Shown here piece by piece: positions 27,157 through 36,076 of a stretch of DNA of 64,000 bases. How positions within the stretch are numbered: the first letter of the stretch is position 1; each line of letters starts with the position of its first letter. The DNA is taken from positions 1-64,000 of the forward strand of contig CALMZV010000146.1 in the NCBI GenBank assembly GCA_937870755.1, given 5' to 3'. Position numbers and translations under genes: made by a program. The stretch is from an uncultured Methylocystaceae bacterium. Lineage in GTDB: Bacteria; Pseudomonadota; Alphaproteobacteria; Rhizobiales; Beijerinckiaceae. Under the pieces are notes generated by a model. The model did not search any database. It had not been told where the DNA came from and saw only the letters and a list, made by a program, of their open reading frames with translations.

Positions 27157-27456
27157 CTACCAGCCCGGACCCCAGTGACGACGATGCCCCCATCCGCCGC
27201 CGTAAAAATGACGCGGCCCGCCCCATCCGTAGCCCCAACGGGGCGGCCCGTAATATGGCCCATAATATCGCGGGCGCGTGCGCCAGCAGCGTCCCCAGGC
27301 GTCGCAGACGATGCGCGCCTTTTCCACCCCGTCGGCGCGGGCGTTGGCGGTCGCCACGCCGGGGTCGATCATCGGAGCGGCGGAGGCCGCGCCGCCGACC
27401 GCCAGTCCGCCGGCCGCCAGAGCTGTCGCCAGGGCGACCCGAAGCGCTGTCTTCAT
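27157..27456 (-). CDS. Small secreted protein, WGRCWRT family, paralogue C
   Basis: 99 residues; RBS AAGAAGGA before ATG 27456. Signal peptide MKTALRVALATALAAGGLAV, cleavage near ASA-AP. Core VEKARIVCDAWGRCWRTRPR, then a Tyr/Gly/His/Trp-rich tail (YYGPYYGPPRWGYGWGG, HRRHWGPGW). The His residues in the tail could bind metal. It belongs to the same family as the two genes downstream; the signal peptide and core are conserved while the tails diverge. Confidence 0.75.
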   Translation of the reverse strand: MKTALRVALATALAAGGLAVGGAASAAPMIDPGVATANARADGVEKARIVCDAWGRCWRTRPRYYGPYYGPPRWGYGWGGPRHFYGGGWGHRRHWGPGW

Positions 27457-27539
27457 CCCAGGAATCCTTCTTCCAAAGGCGCCCCCCGGTCAAAGATAGT
27501 CCATGTGCGCCCATGAACCAGCGGTGAACGTCGATCGCC

Positions 27540-28685
27540 TCATTCCGTCGACCGCCCCGCCAGCCCGCGCGCGGCCATCCACAGCGCGAACGCCAGGTTG
27601 AGCGCGGCCAGAACCAGCATGACCGTCTCGTAATCGGTGGCGGCGATCAGCCAGGTCGCGGGCAGCGGCATGGCGAACAGGCCGAAGTTGAAGAACCCGT
27701 TCAGCCAGGCCTGCGGGCCGGCCCGCCGCTCGGGCGCGACGCCCTCGCTCATCCAGGCCGAGAGCATGGGATAGGTCAGCGAATAGCCGAAGCCGAACAC
27801 GATTCCGCCGGCGACCACCGGCCAGACGGTGCGCCCGGCCAGCGCCACCGCCACGAAACCGGCCGACAACAGCGCCAGACCGCCGGCCACAAGAATGCGC
27901 GGATTGACCGCATCGACCCCGCGCAGCGCCAGCACGCGGCTGGAGAACATCGTGACCAGCGAGGCGGTGAAGAAGGCCGCGAGCGGCAGGCCGCGCGCCT
28001 GAAAGGCGGAGGCGAAATAGGCGGTGGCGTAGCCGAACATCGTGCCGTTGAGCAGCACCGCGGTCAGCGGTTCGAGATGCGCGGGCCGCCAGCTCGCGAA
28101 CAGGTCGAGACCGCGCGTCTTCAGCGGCCGGTCCAGCGGCCGCAGCGTGAAGGTGAGCGCGATGCCGACGAGCGCGGGAACCGACACCAGCAGGAACAGA
28201 AACCCGTCGCCCCAGCGCCCGATGATCCATTCGCCGAACGGCGGCGCGATCGCCTGCGTGAGCGGCATGACGGCCGACAGGACGCCCAGCAGGAACACGA
28301 AGCGCGTGGCGTTCAACCGGCTCTGCGCGTAGGTGATGACGGCCGACAGAAACAGTCCCTGCCCCACGCCCTGCACGGCGCGCGACGCGTAGGCGGCGGC
28401 GAAATCGCCCTTGGTGAACTGCAGCGAGGCGAAGCCGAGCGTCGTGAGCGCCATCGCAATGCGCAACGTCCACAGCACGCCGACTCGCGCGGCCACCTCG
28501 CTCGAAAATAGCGCGCAGACGATGACGGGAACCGCGATGGCGGTGATCAGCAGGCCGGTCGCGTGCAGGTCGTGGCCGGCGCGCGCGAATATGACCGACA
28601 GCAGCGTCGAATGCGCGTTCATGAACGCGACGAGAAAACAGCCGATCGCCAACCGCGCGTATTCGCCGCGTGCGCGGGCGTCCAT
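27540..28685 (-). CDS. MFS transporter
   Basis: 381 residues from ATG 28685 (a GTG at 28730 would add 15). About 12 membrane helices: GCFLVAFMNAHSTLLSVIFA first, then VPVIVCALFSSEVAARVGVLWTL with the loop 2-3 region, SRAVQGVGQGLFLSAVITYA, and the second half VFGFGYSLTYPMLSAWMSEG. Substrate unknown. The frame is open a further 200 bases upstream but the predicted residues there are low-complexity and unlike a transporter N-terminus. Confidence 0.85.
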   Translation of the reverse strand: MDARARGEYARLAIGCFLVAFMNAHSTLLSVIFARAGHDLHATGLLITAIAVPVIVCALFSSEVAARVGVLWTLRIAMALTTLGFASLQFTKGDFAAAYASRAVQGVGQGLFLSAVITYAQSRLNATRFVFLLGVLSAVMPLTQAIAPPFGEWIIGRWGDGFLFLLVSVPALVGIALTFTLRPLDRPLKTRGLDLFASWRPAHLEPLTAVLLNGTMFGYATAYFASAFQARGLPLAAFFTASLVTMFSSRVLALRGVDAVNPRILVAGGLALLSAGFVAVALAGRTVWPVVAGGIVFGFGYSLTYPMLSAWMSEGVAPERRAGPQAWLNGFFNFGLFAMPLPATWLIAATDYETVMLVLAALNLAFALWMAARGLAGRSTE

Positions 28686-28803
28686 ATAGCCGGCGATCCT
28701 GGCGGCCCCGTCCGCCTCGCCCGCGCTCACGGACGCAGCGGCTGCGGCGCGGAATGATGTTGCGAAATTCGCACGTTTTCGCCGTGCGCGGCGCGCGTCC
28801 CGT

Positions 28804-29268
28804 TCAAGCGATCTTCTCCCAGCGGCGCTGTTCGTTTTGCCGCCAATAGGACAGGACAAACCCCTTGTCGCGCAAGGCCCGGAACTGCGCGCGCGCCGTC
28901 TGGAGCGCGCTTTCGTCGGCGCCGTCGAAAACAACCATGGCGCGTTCGCGTGGCGCGGCCTGCGGGTCGGCGAGCGCGCTCACCACGTCCGCGCCGTCGA
29001 CGAACAGGCGCACCGCGCAGGCGTTGGGATTGTCGGCCTGCGTGGTCAGGAAGACCGGCTGCATGGCGCCGTCGCCGTCGTGCGCCGCGCCGTGCGCCAG
29101 AAAGGAATCCTCGCTGTAGGTCCACAGCAGTTCGTCGAGCGCGGCGATCCGCTCAGGGTCGGTCGCCTGCACCACCGCCGTCCAGCCGTTGGCGCGCGCG
29201 CGTTCGAGCAGCAGGGGGAGCGCGCGTTCAAGCGGCTGGCGTTCGAGATGATAGAACCAGACTTCCAT
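28804..29268 (-). CDS. holC: DNA polymerase III chi subunit
   Basis: 154 residues. MEVWFYHLERQPLERALPLL, then ERARANGWTAVVQATDPERI and LDELLWTYSEDSFLAHG are the HolC signatures; VFDGADESALQTARAQFRAL and the ending KGFVLSYWRQNEQRRWEKIA complete the family. The chi subunit links the clamp loader to SSB. In many alphaproteobacteria holC follows pepA; here a serine hydrolase gene on the other strand separates them. ATG at 29268 chosen because the family starts there; upstream bases hold a 24-bp tandem repeat. Confidence 0.93.
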   Translation of the reverse strand: MEVWFYHLERQPLERALPLLLERARANGWTAVVQATDPERIAALDELLWTYSEDSFLAHGAAHDGDGAMQPVFLTTQADNPNACAVRLFVDGADVVSALADPQAAPRERAMVVFDGADESALQTARAQFRALRDKGFVLSYWRQNEQRRWEKIA

Positions 29269-29292
29269 TGCCCCGTTCGATTCTGCGGCGGC

Positions 29293-29340
29293 GCCTTCCG
29301 GCGCGGATTTGTGGCGGCCTTCCGGCGCAGGTTTGTGGCG
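29293..29340. repeat. Imperfect 24-bp tandem repeat upstream of holC
   Basis: Two adjacent 24-base units (29293-29316 and 29317-29340), GCCTTCCGGCGC + 6 variable bases + GTGGCG, differ at two positions only. They lie in the gap between the divergent holC and serine-hydrolase genes. Confidence 0.75.
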
Positions 29341-29414
29341 CTGCGCGCGCGCGATTGTTAGCCTGTCCGCAAATCGGGACAATCCCGATGCTCACAGGAA
29401 AGGCGTGCGGTCTC

Positions 29415-30602
29415 ATGCGCAAGCGCACCATTGTTTTCGGCGTCCTGGCGGCCGCGGCGATCGCGGCCGGCGCATTTTTCGCGACTCTCGACCGCGAGAC
29501 GCGCGGCATTCTCCTGTTTCTGCCGACCAACGGCGACGTGCTGACCTGGTCGCAACCGCAGCGCGACGCCGCCTTCCGCGCGCTGGATCGCCTGCCCTTC
29601 ATCGCCAGATCAAGCGAAATCGCGCCGGCGGCCACGCCGCTGCCGCTGCCGCCCGGCAAGCCGCTCGCGATTCCCGGCCTCGACGAATATCTGGTCGCCC
29701 AGCGTGCGGCGGCGATCGTGATCGTGCAGGACGGCAAGGTTCGTCTCGAACGCTACGGCCTCGGCTTCGACGCGGCCGGCCGCTGGACCAGTTTCTCGGT
29801 GGCGAAATCGTTCACCTCCACGCTCGTCGGCGCGGCGATCCAGGATGGCGCGATCAAGAGTCTCGACGACAGGCTCGGCCAATACGTCCCCGGCCTGCGC
29901 GGATCGGCCTACGACGAGGTGACCGTTCGCCAGCTGCTGACCATGAGCTCCGGCGTCGCCTGGAACGAGGACTACGAGGATCCGAACTCCGACGTGTCGC
30001 AGTTCAACAAGGCCAGCCCCGAACCCGGCATGGAGGCGATCGTCAGCTACATGCGCAAGCTGCCGCGCGCGAACAGGCCCGGCGAGACGTGGCGCTACAA
30101 CACCGGCGAAACCAATCTCGTCGGCGTTCTGGTGTCGTCGGCCACCGGCAAGACCCTGTCGCAATATCTGGAGGAGAAAATCTGGCGGCCGGCCGGCATG
30201 GAGGCCAAGGCGACCTGGATTCTGAACAAGACCGGACGCGAGATCGCCGGCTGCTGCATTCAGGCGGCGACGCGCGATTTCGCCCGGTTCGGGCTGTTCG
30301 TGCTCGCCAATGGCGTGGCGCAGGGCAAGCAGATCGTCCCGCCCGACTGGTTCGCGCAGGCTACCGCCAAGCAGAAGGACATCGGCCGGCCCGGCAAGGG
30401 CTACGGGTTCCAGTGGTGGACCTACGACGACGGTTCGGTCGCCGCCCAGGGCATTTTCGGCCAGGGCGTCTTCATCGACGCCAAGCGCAAGCTCGTGATC
30501 GCCTCCAATGCCGACTGGACGCGCGCCTCGAAAGGGCCGGAACCCGCCGCGCGCGACGAATTCTACAAGCGCGTGCAGGCGCTGATCGATGCGGGCGGGT
30601 GA
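29415..30602 (+). CDS. Serine hydrolase of the beta-lactamase/penicillin-binding family (class C-like)
   Basis: 395 residues from ATG 29415 (ATG 29388, nine codons earlier, is an alternative). An N-terminal membrane anchor or signal (RTIVFGVLAAAAIAAGAFFA) exports the enzyme to the periplasm. The active site SxxK is S128-V-A-K131 (WTSFSVAKSFTS), followed by LLTMSSGVAWNEDY and WRYNTGETN with the Tyr-type second motif. GKGYGFQWWTYDDG and the following AQGIFGQGVFI are typical of EstB/beta-lactamase-fold esterases and peptidases. The substrate is unknown; resistance is not implied. It lies in the opposite direction between holC and pepA. Confidence 0.88.
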   Translation: MRKRTIVFGVLAAAAIAAGAFFATLDRETRGILLFLPTNGDVLTWSQPQRDAAFRALDRLPFIARSSEIAPAATPLPLPPGKPLAIPGLDEYLVAQRAAAIVIVQDGKVRLERYGLGFDAAGRWTSFSVAKSFTSTLVGAAIQDGAIKSLDDRLGQYVPGLRGSAYDEVTVRQLLTMSSGVAWNEDYEDPNSDVSQFNKASPEPGMEAIVSYMRKLPRANRPGETWRYNTGETNLVGVLVSSATGKTLSQYLEEKIWRPAGMEAKATWILNKTGREIAGCCIQAATRDFARFGLFVLANGVAQGKQIVPPDWFAQATAKQKDIGRPGKGYGFQWWTYDDGSVAAQGIFGQGVFIDAKRKLVIASNADWTRASKGPEPAARDEFYKRVQALIDAGG

Positions 30603-30611
30603 GCGGGCTCC

Positions 30612-32135
30612 TCACCCTTCGTAGTGGTCGCGCACCAGCCGGTCGAGCAGCCGCACGCCCCAGCCCGACGCCCAGCTCTGGTTGACGTCGCCGGCGGGCG
30701 ACCCCATGCCCGTGCCCGCGATGTCGAGATGCGCCCATGGCGTGTCGCCCACATAGCGCTTGAGGAACTGGGCGGCGGTGATGGAGCCGCCGTAGCGGCC
30801 GCCGGTGTTCTTCATGTCGGCGAATTTCGAGTCGATCATCTTGTCGTAGGCGGGCCCGAGCGGCATGCGCCAGACCTTCTCCTCGGTTTCGCGCCCGGCC
30901 TGTTCGATTCGCGCGGCCAGTTCGTCGTCGTTGCAGAACAGGCCGGCGTATTCCTGCCCGAGCGCGACCATGATCGCGCCGGTGAGGGTGGCCAGGTCGA
31001 TCATGAATTTCGGCTTGAAGGTCTCCTTCACGTGCCAGAGCACGTCGGCCAGCACCAGCCGGCCCTCGGCGTCGGTGTTCACGATCTCGACCGTCTGGCC
31101 CGACAGCGAACGCACGATGTCGCCGGGGCGCTGGGCGGCGCCGTCGGGCATGTTCTCGACCAGACCGACCGCGCCGATCACATTCGCCTTGGCCTTGCGT
31201 TGCGCGAGCGCCTGCATCAGGCCCACCACGCAGGCCGCGCCCGCCATGTCGCCCTTCATGTCCTCCATCGAGGCCGCGGGCTTGATGGAGATGCCGCCGG
31301 AATCGAAACAGACGCCCTTGCCGACGAAAGCGACCGGCGACTCGTCCGCCTTGCCGCCGTCCCAGCGCATGATCACCACGCGCGGCTCGCGCATCGAACC
31401 CTGCGCCACGCCCAGCAGCGCGCCCATGCCGAGATCGGTCAACGCCTGTTTGCCGAGAACCTCGACTTGCACGCCAAATCGTTCGAGCGCCTGGGCGCGG
31501 CGGGCGAATTCCTCCGGGAACAGCACGTTCGGCGGCTCGTGGACGAGATTGCGCGCCAGCACCACGCCGTCGGCCACGGCGTCGATGGCGGCATGGGCGG
31601 CGCGCGCGGCCGCCGGATCGAGCACCGAAATGCCGACCTCGCCGGTCGTCGGCTTGTCGTCGTCCTTTTTCTTCGTGCGATAGACGTCGAACCTGTAGGA
31701 GCGCAGCGCGACGCCGAGCGCGAGATCGGCGGCGGCGCGGGCCGGATCGTCCGGGGCGTTCGGCAAATCGAACAGGATGGAGGCGCTGGCGCCGGCCCCG
31801 ATGCGGCCCATCGCCTGCCCGCCGAGCGCCACGAGAGTCGGCGCGGGATCGCCCTTGGCCGGCGCCGCGCCCAGGACGATCAGCCGGTCCCAGCCGAGCC
31901 CTTCGGGCGCCAGCAGTTCCAGCGCGCTGCCCGCGCGCCCCTTGAATTTCGCCGCGCGGGCGGCCCGCTCCACCACGGGGGCGGCCGCGCCCAGCAGGCT
32001 CCGGGTGCGCTCGCTCATGACGCCGGCGTCGCCGGCGAAAACGACGAGCGTGGACGCCCGGTCGGAGTCGGCGACGGCGGGGCCGGCAGCCTTCACATCG
32101 TCGTAACCGACAAATCCGACCGAGACGTTCTTCAT
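30612..32135 (-). CDS. pepA: Leucyl aminopeptidase PepA (M17)
   Basis: 507 residues, typical for PepA. The catalytic segment [14 protein letters not shown] is the M17 signature. [20 protein letters not shown] contains the metal-binding Lys/Asp region, and [20 protein letters not shown] follows it. It is a cytoplasmic metallopeptidase that removes N-terminal residues from peptides. ATG 32135 has AGAGGACATCC upstream. It is divergent from lptG. Confidence 0.95.
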   Translation of the reverse strand: MKNVSVGFVGYDDVKAAGPAVADSDRASTLVVFAGDAGVMSERTRSLLGAAAPVVERAARAAKFKGRAGSALELLAPEGLGWDRLIVLGAAPAKGDPAPTLVALGGQAMGRIGAGASASILFDLPNAPDDPARAAADLALGVALRSYRFDVYRTKKKDDDKPTTGEVGISVLDPAAARAAHAAIDAVADGVVLARNLVHEPPNVLFPEEFARRAQALERFGVQVEVLGKQALTDLGMGALLGVAQGSMREPRVVIMRWDGGKADESPVAFVGKGVCFDSGGISIKPAASMEDMKGDMAGAACVVGLMQALAQRKAKANVIGAVGLVENMPDGAAQRPGDIVRSLSGQTVEIVNTDAEGRLVLADVLWHVKETFKPKFMIDLATLTGAIMVALGQEYAGLFCNDDELAARIEQAGRETEEKVWRMPLGPAYDKMIDSKFADMKNTGGRYGGSITAAQFLKRYVGDTPWAHLDIAGTGMGSPAGDVNQSWASGWGVRLLDRLVRDHYEG

Positions 32136-32411
32136 GGATGTCCTCTCGCCGCCCGATGCGCGCCGGCCGGCACTATTGGCCGAGCGTTCGGCCCCGGTCA
32201 ATCGCGCGCGCGGCGCCCGCATTTCGCCGCAGCGCCGTGCGACGTGTCGCGCCGGCGACACCCCGGCGGAAAAGGCCGCGCGCGGCCCCTGCGCGATTGA
32301 AGCGGGCCCGCGATCCGGTTAGCCAGATGCAGGGGAACGGTTCGGCGCGCACATGAAGACGACAGCGGATATGGCGCGCCAGGCGTGTCTCGATCGCGCG
32401 AGGGCGCCGGC

Positions 32412-33497
32412 ATGATCGGCATGACGCTCACGCGCTACCTTTCGGGGCGGTTTCTCGAACAGATTCTGATCGTCTTCGTGTCGATCAGCGCGCTGTCGTT
32501 CCTCATCGACTTCGTGGAAACGCTGCGGCGCACCTCCGACACCCCCAAGGCCACCGCCGGTTTCGTGGCCCTGATGGCGTTTCTGCGCACGCCGACCGCC
32601 TCCGAGCAGATCCTGCCGTTCGCCGTGCTGTTCGGGACGATGGTCGCCTTCATCAATCTCACGCGCCGGCTGGAGCTGGTGGTCGCGCGCGCCTCGGGGG
32701 TCTCGGTCTGGGGCTTCCTCATCCCCCCGCTCGCGATCGCGGTCGTTCTGGGGCTCATTTCGGTCACGCTCTACAATCCGCTGGCCGCCGCGATGAAGCA
32801 GCGCGCGGATGCGATGGAGATCGACCTGTTCGGCAAGGCGGGCGCGGGCGCCAAGGACGGACGGGTGTGGCTGCGCCAGCGCTCGGTCGACGGCCGCGCG
32901 ACGATCAGCGCCGCGCGCATTCTGGAACGCGGCCAGAAGCTGGACGACGTCGTCGTCTATCTCGATGACCCGCACGGGCATTTCGTCGAACGGGTCGAGG
33001 CGCCGCGCGCCCGGCTGGCGCCTGGCGCGTGGCGGCTGGAGAACGCGCGCGTCATCCGCCCCGGCGATGCGCCGGAGGAGACCGCCGTTTACTATCTCGC
33101 GACAGATTTGTCGGCCGAGGATGTGTTGCGCGATCTGTCGTCGGTCGATTCGGTCGCGTTCTGGGATCTGCCGGAATTCCGCGAAAAAACCGGCGAGGCC
33201 GGGCTCGACGCCACGCCCTACGACCTGCGTTACCAGACGCTGCTGGCCCGTCCGCTCCTGCTGATCGCCATGGTTCTGATCTCGGCGGCCTTTTCCTTAA
33301 GATTTTTCAGGTTTGGTGGCGTGGGCAAGATGGCCGCGGGTGGCGTCGTGGCCGGGTTCGTGCTTTACGTGGCGACAAAGTTCGTGGGCGACATGGGCGG
33401 TGCGGGGCTGTTGAGCGCCCCGGTGGCCGCCTGGTCGCCGGCGCTTGTCGGGAGTTTGTTGGGTGCGCTCGCATTGTTGCACCAGGAGGACGGCTGA
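32412..33497 (+). CDS. lptG: LPS export ABC transporter permease LptG
   Basis: 361 residues, YjgP/YjgQ family. RYLSGRFLEQILIVFVSISA begins the first TM; FLIDFVETLRRTS, LRTPTASEQILPFAVLFGTM and TRRLELVVARASGVSVWGFL are LptG rather than LptF features. The C-terminus VLYVATKFVGDMGGAGLLSA, ALLHQEDG is also LptG-like. It forms the inner-membrane part of the Lpt bridge with LptF and LptB. ATG 32412 is 7 bp behind GAGGG. An lptF gene would be expected directly upstream and is absent. The stop overlaps the lptD start (TGATG). Confidence 0.93.
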   Translation: MIGMTLTRYLSGRFLEQILIVFVSISALSFLIDFVETLRRTSDTPKATAGFVALMAFLRTPTASEQILPFAVLFGTMVAFINLTRRLELVVARASGVSVWGFLIPPLAIAVVLGLISVTLYNPLAAAMKQRADAMEIDLFGKAGAGAKDGRVWLRQRSVDGRATISAARILERGQKLDDVVVYLDDPHGHFVERVEAPRARLAPGAWRLENARVIRPGDAPEETAVYYLATDLSAEDVLRDLSSVDSVAFWDLPEFREKTGEAGLDATPYDLRYQTLLARPLLLIAMVLISAAFSLRFFRFGGVGKMAAGGVVAGFVLYVATKFVGDMGGAGLLSAPVAAWSPALVGSLLGALALLHQEDG

Positions 33498-36076
33498 TGG
33501 GGCGGCGCGCCTGCCCCGCTGAGCCGCGTGCGGACGGCTTTGGACCGCTGGCGACCCGTGTCGCCGGCGCGTTTGCGTTCGGGCGCGTGGTTGCGCTCGC
33601 CATCGGCTGCGGCATGGCGTTCGCCGCGCTCACGCCCGCCCGCGCCCAGCCCGCCGAAAGCGACAAACGCATGGTGGTGGAAGCGCGCGAACTCATTCAG
33701 GACGAGAAGCGCAACACCGTCACCGCGCGCGGCGCGGTGCAGATCTATTACAAGGGCCGCATTCTGGAGGCCGATCAGGTCGTCTACGACCGCAAGACCA
33801 ATCGCGTGCGCGCCGAGGGCAATGCGCGCCTGACCGAAGCCGACGGGCGCGTGAGCTACGCGGACAAATTCGAGCTGACGGACGACCTCAAACAGGGGTT
33901 CGTGGATTCGCTGCGGGTGGAGACGACCGACAAGACCTATATGTCGGCCGCGCGCGGCGAACGGCAGGGCGACACGACCGTGTTCGACCTTGGCACCTAC
34001 ACCGCCTGCAAACCGTGCGAGGACGCCAGCCGCCCGCCGCTGTGGCGCGTGCGCGCCAAGCGCATCATCCACGACGCCGAAGAAAAGAACATCTACTATC
34101 AGGACGCGAGCCTGGAATTTCTCGGCGTGCCGATCGCCTATGTGCCGTTCTTCTCCTCGCCCGACCCGAGCGTGAAGCGCCGGTCCGGCATTCTGGCGCC
34201 GCATTACCTCTACAAGCCGCAACTGGGCTATGGGCTCGGCGTTCCGCTCTTCTGGGCGGTGCAGCCCAACATCGACCTCGTCGTCACGCCGACGGTGCTG
34301 ACGAAACAGGGGTTCATGGGCGAGATCGAGTGGAAGCACCGGGTCGCCAACGGCATCTATTCGATCCGCGCCGACGGCGTGTGGCAGTCCAATCGCACCC
34401 TGTTCGCCGATCCGCCGCTCGGCGCCGGCGACCGCAAGTTCCGCGGCGCCATCGCCAGCATCGGCGATTTCGCGATCAACGATAAATGGAAGTTCGGTTG
34501 GGACGCCACAATCATGTCCGACCGCTATTTCCTGCAGGACTACAAACTGTCGAATTCGCTGCTGTCGAATTTCTTCTTCCGCGAAACGTCCTCGACCGTG
34601 TTCCTCACCGGCCAGAGCGATCGCGCCTGGTTCGACCTGCGCGCGCTGTTCTTCCAGGGCCTGTCGCCGCGCGACTACCAGCCGCAGCTCGGCATCGCGG
34701 CGCCGGTGCTCGACTACAATCGACGCTGGTCGATCGATCCGGCGAAGACGGGCGGCGTCGGCGGCGAGTTCGAACTGGACGTCAACGCCGCGCATGTGAC
34801 GGCGCAGGCCGCGCTTTATGAATCGCTGCTGCCGCGCACGTTCGACAGCCTGACCGGCCTCTACAACGTCTGCCAGGTCTACGCGCCGGCGGCCAATCCG
34901 GCGGCCGGCTCCAACTGTCTGTTGCGCGGCGTCGGCGGCGATTATGCGCGCGCGACCGCGCAGGCGTCGTGGAAGCGCACGTTCATCGATCCGATCGGCC
35001 AGACATGGACGCCGTTCGCGTTCGCGCGGTTCTCGGGATCCTATCTCAACTACGACACGTCGCGCGTCTACGGCCTTTACAATGCGTTCGGCGCGCCGCT
35101 GACGAACGCCGCGCAGTCGAATTTCCTGGGAACCGACAACGTGCTGCGCGGAAATTTCACGCCCGGCGTCGGGCTGGAATATCGCTATCCGCTGCTGGCG
35201 CGTCTCAACTTCGGCACGGTGACATTCGAGCCGATCGTGCAGATTGTGGCGCGACCGAACGTCATCGGCTCCAACTCGCTCGTCAACATCGACGCGCAGA
35301 GCCTGATCTTCGACGACACCAACCTGTTCTCGTGGAACAAGTTCTCCGGCTACGACCGGTTCGAGACCGGCGTGCGGCTCAACTACGGCGCGCAGGCGAC
35401 CCTCAATTTCAACAACGGCGGGTTCGTCAACGTGATGGCCGGCCAGTCCACGCAACTGGCGGGTCGCAATTCCTACGCGAGCGTCGACGCCGCCAATGTC
35501 GGTCTTTCCTCCGGCCTCGACACGCGCCGGTCCGATTACGTCGGGCGCATCGCGTTCTCGCCCAACAGCATGCTGTCTTTCGTCGCCAAGGGGCGGTTCG
35601 ATCCGGCGACGTTGCGCGCCCGACGCATCGATCTCGTCGCCGGCCTGACGTTCGGCGCGCTGACGGCGACGGCGCAATACGCCAACTACGAATCCCAGCC
35701 GCTGATCGGTTTCGACAAGCGGCGGCAGGGTCTGGCGCTCGGCGCGCGCTACGAGGTGACGAAGAATTATTTCGTGAACGGCGCGGTGCAGTTCGATTTG
35801 TCGCGGCACCAGTACAACAACACCGGCGCGGTCGTGTGGGGATCGGCGCCGGTATTCTCGATCGCTGGCCTGTCGCTGGGCGCCGGCTATCAGGACGAGT
35901 GCACGACCTTCATGGTCAATTACTCCTCGATGTATCAGGTCAATTCGTCGACCGGCCTGCCCGGCCGCAACCAAACCATCCTGCTCACCCTGCAGTTGCG
36001 CACGCTCGGCGAAGCCAAAGTGGGCGCGAGCCTCGGCTTCCTGCCCGTCAACGACGGCGTCAAGCAACAGCCGTGA
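33497..36076 (+). CDS. lptD: LPS-assembly outer-membrane protein LptD
   Basis: 859 residues. A signal peptide (VVALAIGCGMAFAALTPARA) is preceded by a 31-residue polar extension. The N-terminal OstA/LptA-like jellyroll (about 60-180) begins MVVEARELIQDEKRNTVTAR and has GAVQIYYKGRILEADQVVYD. The C-terminal beta barrel contains RSGILAPHYLYKPQLGYGLG (the LptD signature). LptD inserts LPS into the outer leaflet with LptE. ATG overlaps the lptG stop; the stop overlaps the pdxA GTG. The usual downstream surA is missing. Confidence 0.94.
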   Translation: MGRRACPAEPRADGFGPLATRVAGAFAFGRVVALAIGCGMAFAALTPARAQPAESDKRMVVEARELIQDEKRNTVTARGAVQIYYKGRILEADQVVYDRKTNRVRAEGNARLTEADGRVSYADKFELTDDLKQGFVDSLRVETTDKTYMSAARGERQGDTTVFDLGTYTACKPCEDASRPPLWRVRAKRIIHDAEEKNIYYQDASLEFLGVPIAYVPFFSSPDPSVKRRSGILAPHYLYKPQLGYGLGVPLFWAVQPNIDLVVTPTVLTKQGFMGEIEWKHRVANGIYSIRADGVWQSNRTLFADPPLGAGDRKFRGAIASIGDFAINDKWKFGWDATIMSDRYFLQDYKLSNSLLSNFFFRETSSTVFLTGQSDRAWFDLRALFFQGLSPRDYQPQLGIAAPVLDYNRRWSIDPAKTGGVGGEFELDVNAAHVTAQAALYESLLPRTFDSLTGLYNVCQVYAPAANPAAGSNCLLRGVGGDYARATAQASWKRTFIDPIGQTWTPFAFARFSGSYLNYDTSRVYGLYNAFGAPLTNAAQSNFLGTDNVLRGNFTPGVGLEYRYPLLARLNFGTVTFEPIVQIVARPNVIGSNSLVNIDAQSLIFDDTNLFSWNKFSGYDRFETGVRLNYGAQATLNFNNGGFVNVMAGQSTQLAGRNSYASVDAANVGLSSGLDTRRSDYVGRIAFSPNSMLSFVAKGRFDPATLRARRIDLVAGLTFGALTATAQYANYESQPLIGFDKRRQGLALGARYEVTKNYFVNGAVQFDLSRHQYNNTGAVVWGSAPVFSIAGLSLGAGYQDECTTFMVNYSSMYQVNSSTGLPGRNQTILLTLQLRTLGEAKVGASLGFLPVNDGVKQQP

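Noticed and set aside
29415-30602. Antibiotic-resistance beta-lactamase
   Set aside because: The SxxK motif is shared with esterases and peptidases. The protein has a divergent middle and no class-specific resistance features I can point to.
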